Part shown: piece after piece, positions 7,358 to 15,350 of the stretch
Position numbering within the stretch: position 1 is the first letter of the stretch
Layout: each line of letters opens with the position of its first letter
From: Lachnospiraceae bacterium UBA3273
GTDB taxonomy: Bacteria > Bacillota > Clostridia > Lachnospirales > Lachnospiraceae
DNA length: 20,289 nucleotides
Reading direction: 5' to 3'
NCBI GenBank assembly: GCA_002362385.1
Contig: DEUB01000030.1
Location: 1-20,289 of the forward strand
Position numbers and translations under genes: made by a program
Notes under the pieces: generated by a model
What the model was told of the DNA's origin: nothing
Seen by the model: only the letters and a program-made list of their open reading frames with translations
Databases searched by the model: none

Positions 7358-7416
7358 GAGCCGACCGGACATGCCGGCAAAGGGCCGTAAATCCCTTAGC
7401 CAATATTTCCCGGCTC
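7358..7416 (+). promoter_or_regulatory. Structured leader of typA (three-stem fold)
   Basis: A closing stem GAGCCG (7358-7363) with CGGCTC (7411-7416) encloses two hairpins: CCGG (7365-7368) with CCGG (7374-7377), loop ACATG, and AAGGG (7380-7384) with CCCTT (7393-7397), loop 7385-7392. The typA ribosome binding site GGAGG (7419-7423) begins 3 nt after the closing stem. All pairings are perfect in the sequence. I cannot match it to a riboswitch class I know. Whether it regulates typA is inference. Confidence 0.45.
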
Positions 7417-7432
7417 ATGGAGGAGATTTGTT

Positions 7433-9265
7433 ATGAAAACAAAAAGAGAAGATGTGAGAAACGTGGCGATCATCGCCCATGTAGACCACGGTAAAACCAC
7501 CCTGGTGGATGAATTATTAAAGCAGAGCGGCGTATTCAGGGAAAACCAGGAGGTTGCCGAACGCGTTATGGATTCCAACGATATTGAAAGGGAACGCGGC
7601 ATTACCATTCTTTCCAAAAACACCGCCATTACTTATAAAAATACAAAGATCAATATCATCGACACCCCCGGCCATGCAGATTTCGGCGGCGAGGTGGAGC
7701 GGGTCTTAAAAATGGTAAACGGCGTGATCCTGGTGGTGGACGCTTTTGAAGGAGCCATGCCCCAGACCAAGTTTGTACTCAGGAAGGCTTTGGAGTTAAA
7801 TCTTCCGGTCATCGTCTGCGTCAACAAGATCGACCGCCCCGAGGCAAGGTGTGCGGAGGTCGTGGACGAGGTCCTGGAATTATTCATAGACCTTGAGGCT
7901 GACGAAAGCCAATTAGACTGCCCCTTTGTATTCGCCTCTGCCAGGACCGGCACTGCAAGTATGGATATGGATACTCCCGGTACGGATATGATCCCTTTAT
8001 TTGATACCATACTGGATTATATCCCCGCCCCCGAAGGAGACCCAGAAGCGGGCACACAGGTACTGATCAGCACCATCGACTACAATGAATATGTGGGCCG
8101 CATCGGCGTAGGCAAGGTGGACAACGGCAGCATTAAGGTAAATCAGGATGTTGTGGTGGTAAACCATCATGAACCCGACAAGATGCGCAAGGTCAAGGTT
8201 TCCAAGCTCTATGAATTCGACGGCTTAAACCGGGTGGAAGTAAAGGAGGCCGGCATCGGTTCCATCGTTGCCATTTCCGGCATTTCCGATATCCATATCG
8301 GGGATACCCTCTGCTCTCCGGAGGATGTAAGGCCCATTCCCTTCCAGAAAATATCCGAGCCTACCATCGCCATGCATTTTATGGTCAATGACTCCCCTCT
8401 CGCAGGCACGGAAGGAAAATATGTGACCTCCCGCCATTTAAGGGACAGATTGTTTCGGGAATTGAATACGGACGTTTCCCTCCGGGTGGAAGAAACAGAA
8501 AACACGGATTCCTACAAGGTATCGGGAAGGGGCGAATTACACCTTTCCGTCCTCATTGAAAATATGCGCAGGGAGGGCTTTGAATTTGCGGTTTCCAAAG
8601 CCGAGGTTTTATATAAGACCGATGAGAACGGCAAAAAGACCGAGCCTATGGAATTGGCATACATTGATGTGCCCGATGAATTTTCCGGCGCAGTCATCCA
8701 GAAGCTTTCCGCAAGAAAGGGAGAACTGCAGAGCATGGGGACCGGTTCCGGCGGCTATACAAGGTTAACATTCTCCATTCCTTCCAGAGGCCTGATCGGC
8801 TATCGGGGGGAATTTATGACCGATACCAAAGGAAACGGCATCTTAAACACGATCTTTGACGGTTACGGCCCCTACAAAGGGGATTTAAGCTACAGGAGCA
8901 ACGGCTCCTTAATTGCCTTTGAATCCGGCGAAGCCGTTACCTACGGGCTTTTTGGCGCCCAGGAGCGCGGAACCTTGTTTATCGCACCGGGAGAAAAGGT
9001 CTATGCGGGCATGGTAATCGGGGAAACCGGCAAGGCGGAGGATATCGAGATCAACGTATGCAAAACAAAGCATCTGACCAATACCCGGTCTTCCAGCGCG
9101 GACGAGGCCCTGAAGCTGACGCCGCCCAAGGTATTAAGCTTAGAACAGGCCCTGGATTTTATCGACACCGATGAATTATTGGAGGTTACGCCTGAAAGCC
9201 TGCGTATCAGGAAGAAGATCTTGGACCCCACATTAAGAAAACGGGCGTCATTTAAAAAAGACTAG
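7433..9265 (+). CDS. typA: Ribosome-associated GTPase TypA/BipA
   Basis: A translational GTPase of the EF-G/LepA superfamily that binds the 70S ribosome and is involved in ribosome assembly, growth at low temperature and stress responses. The 610-residue length is typical. GTPase motifs: AHVDHGKTT (15-23, G1), RGITI (55-59, G2), DTPGH (77-81, G3), NKID (131-134, G4) and SAR near 169 (G5). A beta-barrel domain II, EF-G-like domains and the BipA-specific C-terminal domain follow, including SRGLIGYRGEFMTDTKGNG in the middle. ATG at 7433 follows GGAGG (7419-7423) by 9 nt. It is monocistronic, with its own terminator and a structured leader. Confidence 0.97.
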   Translation: MKTKREDVRNVAIIAHVDHGKTTLVDELLKQSGVFRENQEVAERVMDSNDIERERGITILSKNTAITYKNTKINIIDTPGHADFGGEVERVLKMVNGVILVVDAFEGAMPQTKFVLRKALELNLPVIVCVNKIDRPEARCAEVVDEVLELFIDLEADESQLDCPFVFASARTGTASMDMDTPGTDMIPLFDTILDYIPAPEGDPEAGTQVLISTIDYNEYVGRIGVGKVDNGSIKVNQDVVVVNHHEPDKMRKVKVSKLYEFDGLNRVEVKEAGIGSIVAISGISDIHIGDTLCSPEDVRPIPFQKISEPTIAMHFMVNDSPLAGTEGKYVTSRHLRDRLFRELNTDVSLRVEETENTDSYKVSGRGELHLSVLIENMRREGFEFAVSKAEVLYKTDENGKKTEPMELAYIDVPDEFSGAVIQKLSARKGELQSMGTGSGGYTRLTFSIPSRGLIGYRGEFMTDTKGNGILNTIFDGYGPYKGDLSYRSNGSLIAFESGEAVTYGLFGAQERGTLFIAPGEKVYAGMVIGETGKAEDIEINVCKTKHLTNTRSSSADEALKLTPPKVLSLEQALDFIDTDELLEVTPESLRIRKKILDPTLRKRASFKKD

Positions 9266-9267
9266 CT

Positions 9268-9319
9268 AAAATGCGGATGACATACCTGATCCTTAAAAGG
9301 GCTGTCATCCGCATTTTTT
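9268..9319. terminator. Strong intrinsic terminator after typA, also facing the GH26 gene
   Basis: An 11-bp perfect stem (9272-9282 with 9303-9313), extended by A-T pairs (9268-9271 with 9314-9317), encloses a 20-nt loop and ends in a T6 run (9314-9319) on the plus strand. On the minus strand it is followed by TTTT, so it could also end the GH26 transcript, whose stop is at 9344. Confidence 0.9.
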
Positions 9320-9343
9320 ATTCACTGCTTATGAGTATATTTT

Positions 9344-10285
9344 TTATTGCTCCAGTTTAATGGCATAATCGCTTTCATACATCTTTTTTGTTTCCGCCAC
9401 GGTATTATATTGCTCCCCGATACAGAATTCCTTTGACCAGGACATATAATACGCCCAGGGGACCCTGCTCTCTTTTAACATATCCACATCGGGGATATAA
9501 CCCACTTCCGCCAGCGCCGCCACCTTTTTATCCGTAGTACCGGCAATCATTTCCTCATATTCTTCCTTATAATCCGTAGCCTTCTTTTCCGTCAGATAAA
9601 TATCCCTGGAGATCACATCCACATACTCGTCTCCGGGGTACCCTTCCGCTTCCGGGGAATTCCATACCCAGAGCAGGTTATCCAGATGTTTTTGGTTTAC
9701 ATAATATTCAAACATCAGCTTATACAGTTCCCTTCCTACGGCGTCTCCTTTTACGCCCCACCAGAACCAGTCGCCTTCCGCCTCATGAAAGGGCCTGAAC
9801 AGAACCGGTATGCTCTCTTCTTTAAACCTTTGCAGTTCCCCGGCGATCACATCCATATCGGCATAAAAAGCTTCTCTTTCGGGAGTCCCTTCTTTCAAAA
9901 CCTTTGTGGCGTCAAAATCCGTATTCCTCGCATAAAACGCCTTATCCCTTCCGCCTATGGGGGAAAACCAGTGAAAGCATATGGTAACGATCCCCTTTGT
10001 TTCCTTTGCCCATCGGATAGCGGTTTCAACCGTCCCCTTATTTTCTTCTACCTCCGTAAGGCATTCCTCTGAAGCATCTTTATAGTTGATATTGGGGGAA
10101 TATGCCAGCAGTTCAAACCCCTGGAGCTTGGGCAGAAATCCCGTTTTCTCCTTGATATAGGCAATCTCCTCCATGGGATTGGTCTGGGTATGCTGTCCTG
10201 TGATAATTCCCTTTCCCGCTGTTTCATAAAGATAATTTAATAATTTTTCCGCCTCTTTCGTGGCATTTGGATTTACCGGTTTCAT
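9344..10285 (-). CDS. Glycoside hydrolase family 26 protein, beta-mannanase-like, cytoplasmic
   Basis: A 313-residue TIM-barrel glycosidase of clan GH-A. The predicted acid/base is E168 in RPFHEAEGDWFWWG (164-177) and the predicted nucleophile is E260 in LAEVGYIP (258-265), the two GH26 hallmarks; W173-W176 and H105 would line the substrate site. Retaining mannan or manno-oligosaccharide hydrolysis is the best guess, though GH26 also contains other activities. There is no signal peptide, lipobox, carbohydrate-binding or dockerin module, so it should act on imported oligosaccharides. ATG at 10285 follows GAGG by about 7 nt. No sugar transporter or regulator gene is adjacent. A 17-bp palindrome upstream hints at repression control. 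Confidence 0.9.
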   Translation of the reverse strand: MKPVNPNATKEAEKLLNYLYETAGKGIITGQHTQTNPMEEIAYIKEKTGFLPKLQGFELLAYSPNINYKDASEECLTEVEENKGTVETAIRWAKETKGIVTICFHWFSPIGGRDKAFYARNTDFDATKVLKEGTPEREAFYADMDVIAGELQRFKEESIPVLFRPFHEAEGDWFWWGVKGDAVGRELYKLMFEYYVNQKHLDNLLWVWNSPEAEGYPGDEYVDVISRDIYLTEKKATDYKEEYEEMIAGTTDKKVAALAEVGYIPDVDMLKESRVPWAYYMSWSKEFCIGEQYNTVAETKKMYESDYAIKLEQ

Positions 10286-10326
10286 TTGTTTTCCTCAACT
10301 TTCTTTCCATGTCTTGTTACCAATAT

Positions 10327-10343
10327 GTTTACATTATGTAAAC
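10327..10343. promoter_or_regulatory. 17-bp perfect palindrome, candidate operator upstream of the GH26 gene
   Basis: GTTTACAT-T-ATGTAAAC is a perfect 8-bp inverted repeat with a one-base centre, 42 nt upstream of the GH26 start. Its size and position suit a LacI/GntR-type sugar repressor. On the minus strand a TTTACA inside it, 17 bases from TAACAA, could be part of a weak promoter. The rest of 10286-10417 is AT-rich with nothing else clear, and no terminator follows mgtE. Confidence 0.5.
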
Positions 10344-10417
10344 TGTTCTAATAGGATTTATTGAATTTTATAGCGTATATACTAAACAGATTTTTGCCGG
10401 ATTAAAATTATGTCAAC

Positions 10418-11773
10418 CTATATTCCAAGTAATAAAGTTGCAATCCGGAAGTAAACCAACAGCGAAAGCGCATCCACAATGGTGGTAATAAAGGGACTTG
10501 CCATGACCGCCGGGTCAAAGCCCAGCTTCTTGGCCGCCATAGGCAGCATACTGCCCACAACCTTGGCCAGAAATACTGCAATGACCAACGTCAGACATAC
10601 CACTGCAGATACCATCAGGCTTACTCTGTCAATGAACATCAGCTTCAGGAAATTAGCCGCCGCCAACGTAAGGCCGCACAAAACGGCCACCCGCATTTCT
10701 TTCCAGAGCACCTTCAGATAGTCCGAAAATTCGATTTCCTTTAAGGAAAGTCCACGGATAATGGTTACGCTGGCCTGTCCGCCCGCATTTCCTCCCGTAT
10801 CCATTAACATGGGGATAAAGGTGGTCAGCACCACGTAAACGCTTAAGGCCTCCTCAAAGGAGGCAATGATCTTCCCCGTAAAGGTTGCGGAGATCATCAA
10901 AAACAAAAGCCAGGGAATCCTCTTTTTCCAGATTTCAAAAACACCCGTTTTCATATATGGCTTGTCGCTCGGCACGATAGCCGCCATCTTTTCAATATCC
11001 TCCGTCGCCTCTTCCTGGAGAATATCCACAACGTCATCGACTGTGATAATACCTACCAGCCGTTCTTCATTATCCACTACGGGCATGGCGGTAAAGTCGT
11101 ATTTCTGGAACTGTCTGGCAACCTCCTCCTGATCCATCAGGGTATGGATGCTGATGACGTTTTCATGCATGATGTCCCCGATCTTGTTATCGGGATTGGT
11201 CAGCAAAAGATAACGGAGTGCAATGGTTCCCTTCAGCTTACGCTGATTGTCCAGTACATAACAGATATTGATGGTCTCCGAATCCACGCCCAGCTTTCTG
11301 ATACGCTCAATGGCCTGGGTAACGGTCTGGCTTTCTTTTAGGTCCACAAACTCCACCGTCATAATGCTTCCGGCGGAATCCTCGGGGTAACGCAGCAGAT
11401 GATTGATATCCCTTCTGGTTTCGGGGCTTGCATTGATCAAAAGCTTTTTTACGATGTTGGCGGGCATTTCCTCCAGAAAGTCTGCGGCGTCATCCGCCAT
11501 CAGGTTATCGATGATCCTGGCAGCCTCCCTTTCGGAAAGGGATGTGATGATGTACTGCTCCACTTCAATGGGAAGATAGGAAAAAATATCCGCCGCCATA
11601 TCCTTTGGCAGAATACGGAAAACCTTCAGCATTTCCTCCTCTTCCAGTTCCTCTATCATAACGGCGATGTCGGCCACGTTCAGCTCCGACATCCATTCCC
11701 GCATTTTTACGTACTGCTTTTTGTCCAGATATTCCTTTAATACCTCTAATCCTTCTTCGATTCTATTTTCCAT
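10418..11773 (-). CDS. mgtE: Magnesium transporter/channel MgtE
   Basis: A 451-residue homodimeric Mg2+-selective channel of the cytoplasmic membrane. Its cytosolic part senses Mg2+ and closes the pore. Order: superhelical N domain (about 1-130), linker RYPEDSAGSIM (128-138), two CBS domains (about 137-258), connecting plug helix, and five membrane helices (about 285-451). Selectivity motifs are present: PMLMDTGGNAGGQ (321-333) and FDPAVMASPFITTIVDAL (419-436), with D434 at the conserved pore aspartate. ATG at 11773 lies inside the 3' end of yigZ (28-nt overlap) behind AGGAGAGG, so the two are likely co-transcribed. I saw no Mg2+ (M-box) riboswitch. Confidence 0.96.
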   Translation of the reverse strand: MENRIEEGLEVLKEYLDKKQYVKMREWMSELNVADIAVMIEELEEEEMLKVFRILPKDMAADIFSYLPIEVEQYIITSLSEREAARIIDNLMADDAADFLEEMPANIVKKLLINASPETRRDINHLLRYPEDSAGSIMTVEFVDLKESQTVTQAIERIRKLGVDSETINICYVLDNQRKLKGTIALRYLLLTNPDNKIGDIMHENVISIHTLMDQEEVARQFQKYDFTAMPVVDNEERLVGIITVDDVVDILQEEATEDIEKMAAIVPSDKPYMKTGVFEIWKKRIPWLLFLMISATFTGKIIASFEEALSVYVVLTTFIPMLMDTGGNAGGQASVTIIRGLSLKEIEFSDYLKVLWKEMRVAVLCGLTLAAANFLKLMFIDRVSLMVSAVVCLTLVIAVFLAKVVGSMLPMAAKKLGFDPAVMASPFITTIVDALSLLVYFRIATLLLGI

Positions 11774-12417
11774 ATTTTGACCTCTCCTTCAACAGGGGCA
11801 TAAAATACCTCTTCCACAGAATCCAGACCCGTTTTTCCATTTGTTATGTCAACCACTTTTTCTTCCACACGAATTCTCTCTTCCTGTGGGATCAAAAGCT
11901 CCATAACAACATTCTGCCCATATTCACTATGAAGCACCATTACCCGGCTGGATGAAAAAAAATGCTGCAGCCTGCCTACATCATTATAATCTGTGATAAG
12001 CTCTGCCTTTATCCCTGCTTTTTTTTCCAAAAGGACACAGTTTTTAAGTCCTTCCTTTACCGCAGCCTGATATGCTCTTACCAGACCGCCCGTTCCCAGT
12101 AAGGTTCCGCCAAAATATCTTGTTACCACAACGCATACATTTCTGATGCCTTCCTTTACCAGCACTTCAAGCATGGGCTTTCCTGCCGTTCCCGAAGGCT
12201 CGCCGTCATCGGATGAGTGGAGAATGTCCACCGCTCCGGCAATGATATATGCGGAACAATTATGTCTGGCGTCCCAATATTTCTTTTTGCAGGAAGCAAT
12301 AAACTCCTCTGCTTCCTCCTTTGTGGATACCGCTGTGACCGTGGCAATAAACCGTGATTTTTTTTCAACCACTTCTCCCGTACCGCCACGGTACACAGAC
12401 TTGTCTATGTCTGGCAT
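11746..12417 (-). CDS. yigZ: IMPACT/YigZ family protein (YvyE type)
   Basis: A 223-residue cytoplasmic protein with an N-terminal UPF0029 (Impact) domain and a C-terminal DUF1949 ferredoxin-like domain (about 138-195). Family signatures: KKSRFIA (19-25), DARHNCSAY (49-57), DDGEPSGTAGKPML (70-83) and VTRYFGGTLLGTGGLVRAY (98-116). The biochemical role of bacterial members is not established; the eukaryotic relative IMPACT modulates Gcn2 in translation control. ATG at 12417 follows GAGGTG by about 7 nt. It is first in a yigZ-mgtE pair. Confidence 0.93.
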   Translation of the reverse strand: MPDIDKSVYRGGTGEVVEKKSRFIATVTAVSTKEEAEEFIASCKKKYWDARHNCSAYIIAGAVDILHSSDDGEPSGTAGKPMLEVLVKEGIRNVCVVVTRYFGGTLLGTGGLVRAYQAAVKEGLKNCVLLEKKAGIKAELITDYNDVGRLQHFFSSSRVMVLHSEYGQNVVMELLIPQEERIRVEEKVVDITNGKTGLDSVEEVFYAPVEGEVKIWKIESKKD

Positions 12418-12519
12418 ATATCATCACCTCTTCTCCGTTTCGACTTCTATAGTATCTTAACACAAGTTGGAATAAAAGTGTATACAATTGTGAACAATCC
12501 TATATATAGAACAAACTAC

Positions 12520-12548
12520 TTTATTTTAATCCCATATTTTGGTATAAT
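12520..12548 (+). promoter_or_regulatory. Promoter of the class A PBP gene
   Basis: A perfect TATAAT (12543-12548) with an extended TG (12540-12541) follows TTTATT (12520-12525) by 17 bases. RNA would start near 12555, with AGGAGG (12560-12565) ahead of the ATG at 12574. The yigZ promoter must lie in the same 156-bp divergent gap; I see only weak minus-strand boxes. Confidence 0.7.
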
Positions 12549-12573
12549 TACATAGATTAGGAGGCTTTTATCT

Positions 12574-15246
12574 ATGAACTACAGCAAAAAAGGCATTCGT
12601 AAGAAACAGCAGCAGCTGAATTCCAAATCTACGAAATTCGGCAAAATGGTCCTGCTGACCTTCTTAAAGGCATTTTTAATATGTTGTCTCGGCATTGCCA
12701 TTATAGGCGGCTGCATGGGCATCGGCATGTTCAAGGGCGTTCTGGCATCCGCGCCGGATATTTCCACCCTGAACGTCACGCCTACAGGCTATGCGACCAT
12801 AGTATATGACGCCGACGGCAAGCAGATTACCAAGCTGGTATCCACCAACTCCAACAGGAGCTATGTGGGCAAGGAATCCATTCCCCAGTATCTGGCAGAC
12901 GCTTTTGTGGCCATTGAGGATGAACGTTTTTATACTCACAACGGTATTGATATCAAAGGTATTGCCAGAGCTGCCGTAACGGGCATCCAGAACAAATTCC
13001 ATTTTTCCCAGGGCGCTTCTACCATTACCCAGCAGCTCTTAAAGAACAATGTATTTGACGACTGGGTAACCGAGACCAACATGGTTAACAAATTTAAAAG
13101 AAAATTCCAGGAACAGTATCTGGCACTTGAGCTGGAAAAGAGGATGTCCAAAGAAGACATTCTGGAATTGTATATGAATTCCATTAACTTAGGGCAGAAT
13201 ACCCTGGGCGTCCAGGCTGCATCCATGCGTTATTTTAACAAGCCTGTTTCCGAACTGAATCTGTCGGAATGCGCGGTCATTGCCGCCATTACCCAGAATC
13301 CCACCAAGCTCAATCCCATTTCCCATCCGGAAAATAACTTGGAAAGGCGCAACAAGGTTCTTAACAATATGCTGGAACAGGGCTATATTACCCAGTCCGA
13401 ATATGAGACGGCCATGGCGGATGATGTATACTCCCGCATTAAGATCGTAAACGAATCCATCGAAAAGGATTCCGTTAATTCCTATTTTGTGGATGCGTTG
13501 ATCGACCAGGTTATCGAGGATCTCATCGCCGCAGGCTATAACGAGACCCAGGCGTATAATCTGGTCTACAGCGGCGGCCTTCAGATCTATTCTACCCAGG
13601 ATCCGACTATCCAGGCGATCTGTGATGAGGTTTACCAGGATGAGGAAAATTATCCCTCCAACGTGAAATGGTATCTTCATTATGAGCTGACCGTACTGAC
13701 TTCCGGCGACGAATACGTTAATCACAGCACCGAGATGCTAAAGAACTACTTTTTGCAAAGCAACGCCAAATATGACCTGCTCTATACTTCCCAGGATGAC
13801 GCATATGCGGATATTGAAGAATACAAATCGGTCGTGATGTCTCCCGGCGACGAGGTATATGCCGAAACCATATCCCTTACCCCCCAGCCCCAGGTTTCCA
13901 TTACGGTAGAGGACCAGCATACCGGATATGTGGTGGCCATGGTAGGCGGCAGGGGCACCAAATCCGCAAGCCGTACCTTAAACCGCGCCACCAACGCCAC
14001 GAGGCAGCCCGGTTCCACCTTTAAGATCGTATCGACCTATGCGCCCGCTTTGGACAGCGCAGGTCTTACCCTGGCTTCCGTGGAATATGACGGCCCTTAC
14101 AACTATGCCGACGGGACGCCGGTCAACAACTGGTATACAGGCTATAAAAATATAAACTGTTCTGTCCGCTACGGTATAGAACAGTCCTTAAATATCGTAA
14201 CCGTTAAGTTTTTGACCCGGATCACTCCTCAGTTAGGCTTTGATTATCTGACCAACTTCGGCTTTACCACCCTTGTGGAAAGAAAGGAAGTGACCAACTC
14301 CGCCGGGGAAACGGAAATCTACAGCGATATCCAGCAATCCCTCGCTTTGGGCGGTATTACGGACGGCGTTACCAATATGGAATTAAATGCCGCTTACGCC
14401 ACCATCGCCAACGGCGGAACTTATATCAAGCCTGCGTTATATTCCCGGATCCTGGATCATGACGGAAATGTATTATTGGACCGCACAGAACCGGAAACAA
14501 GACGTGTTATCAAAGAAACCACCGCTTTCCTCTTAACGGATGCCATGGTGGATGTTGTGACTAAGGGTACCGGCGCCTCCGTTAATTTCGATCCGCAGAT
14601 GGCCATTGCCGGCAAAACAGGGACCACTACCTCCTACAGGGACGTATGGTTTTCCGGCTATACTCCTTATTATACGGCTACTACCTGGACCGGTTATGAC
14701 AACAACGCCATATTAGACAAGGGCAACGGCGAACGGAACCTTTCCAAGACGCTGTGGCGCGCTGTTATGAGCAGGATCCATGAAGATCTGCCCAAAGAAT
14801 CCTTTACCCGTCCAAACGGCATTGTAACGGCTTCCGTGTGCAGCCAATCCGGCAAGCTTCCCATCGCAGGTTTATGCGATGCCCACCAGAGCGTGGTAAC
14901 GGAATATTTTGCAGAAGGGACCGTTCCCACAGAATATTGTGATGTGCATTATCAGGGCAATGTATGTCTGGTTACCGGACTCCCTGCATGCGATACCTGC
15001 CCTTACAAGGCTCCGGGCATCCTGACTCTTCCCCTGAACGATGACGGTACTTCGGCAGCCAGCGTCTGTCCCCATACGCCGGATTATTATATCAACAATC
15101 CCGGCGCAATGATCACAGACTCACAGACTTTACAGCAGATACAGCAGCAAAACGCCGCCCAACAGCCACAGGCTCCGCCTCCCGATCCTACGCCTCCGGC
15201 GCCGGAAACGCCTGCGGAGACGCCTCCGGCGGATCCCGGCACATAA
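12574..15246 (+). CDS. Class A penicillin-binding protein (bifunctional transglycosylase/transpeptidase)
   Basis: Polymerises lipid II into glycan strands and cross-links stem peptides outside the membrane. The 890-residue protein has a basic cytoplasmic N-terminus, one membrane helix (about 26-53), a GT51 domain with catalytic E115 in EDERFYTH, then QGASTITQQLLKN (146-158) and the ELEKRMSKEDILELYMN segment (186-202). The transpeptidase domain has the active-site S481 in STFK (481-484), SLN (538-540) and KTG (681-683), so both active sites look intact. After residue 750 comes an unusual tail: seven cysteines within 756-832 and a Pro-rich stretch (865-890). Its own promoter and terminator make it monocistronic. 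It resembles PBP1A/PonA; the exact paralogue is not assigned. Confidence 0.96.
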   Translation: MNYSKKGIRKKQQQLNSKSTKFGKMVLLTFLKAFLICCLGIAIIGGCMGIGMFKGVLASAPDISTLNVTPTGYATIVYDADGKQITKLVSTNSNRSYVGKESIPQYLADAFVAIEDERFYTHNGIDIKGIARAAVTGIQNKFHFSQGASTITQQLLKNNVFDDWVTETNMVNKFKRKFQEQYLALELEKRMSKEDILELYMNSINLGQNTLGVQAASMRYFNKPVSELNLSECAVIAAITQNPTKLNPISHPENNLERRNKVLNNMLEQGYITQSEYETAMADDVYSRIKIVNESIEKDSVNSYFVDALIDQVIEDLIAAGYNETQAYNLVYSGGLQIYSTQDPTIQAICDEVYQDEENYPSNVKWYLHYELTVLTSGDEYVNHSTEMLKNYFLQSNAKYDLLYTSQDDAYADIEEYKSVVMSPGDEVYAETISLTPQPQVSITVEDQHTGYVVAMVGGRGTKSASRTLNRATNATRQPGSTFKIVSTYAPALDSAGLTLASVEYDGPYNYADGTPVNNWYTGYKNINCSVRYGIEQSLNIVTVKFLTRITPQLGFDYLTNFGFTTLVERKEVTNSAGETEIYSDIQQSLALGGITDGVTNMELNAAYATIANGGTYIKPALYSRILDHDGNVLLDRTEPETRRVIKETTAFLLTDAMVDVVTKGTGASVNFDPQMAIAGKTGTTTSYRDVWFSGYTPYYTATTWTGYDNNAILDKGNGERNLSKTLWRAVMSRIHEDLPKESFTRPNGIVTASVCSQSGKLPIAGLCDAHQSVVTEYFAEGTVPTEYCDVHYQGNVCLVTGLPACDTCPYKAPGILTLPLNDDGTSAASVCPHTPDYYINNPGAMITDSQTLQQIQQQNAAQQPQAPPPDPTPPAPETPAETPPADPGT

Positions 15247-15265
15247 TAACTGAAAGACCTGACAT

Positions 15266-15303
15266 TTTAAAGGGCTGTTGCTTTTGCAACAGCCCCTTTT
15301 ATT
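15266..15303 (+). terminator. Intrinsic terminator after the PBP gene
   Basis: A 10-bp perfect GC-rich stem (15272-15281 with 15286-15295) with a TTTT loop is followed by a short T-run (15297-15300). It stands between convergent genes and could also slow transcription arriving from the minus-strand membrane protein gene, though its minus-strand T-run is only three bases. Confidence 0.85.
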
Positions 15304-15350
15304 TCCATCGTTACCGTCCATACGCACCACAGCCGCACGGACCGGACTTA

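Noticed and set aside
7358..7416. c-di-GMP (GEMM) or other known riboswitch before typA
   Set aside because: A GCAAAG segment is present, but the GAAA tetraloop hairpin and conserved junction bases of that class are missing; left as unassigned structure.
12481..12505. ATTGTGAACAAT and ACAATTGT small inverted repeats upstream of the PBP gene, at first reminiscent of a Rex site
   Set aside because: The arms are only 5 and 4 bases and do not match the Rex consensus TTGTGA-N6-TCACAA.
10418..12573. Mg2+ (M-box) riboswitch upstream of mgtE
   Set aside because: mgtE starts inside yigZ and the 156-bp gap before yigZ is too short and lacks M-box sequences.
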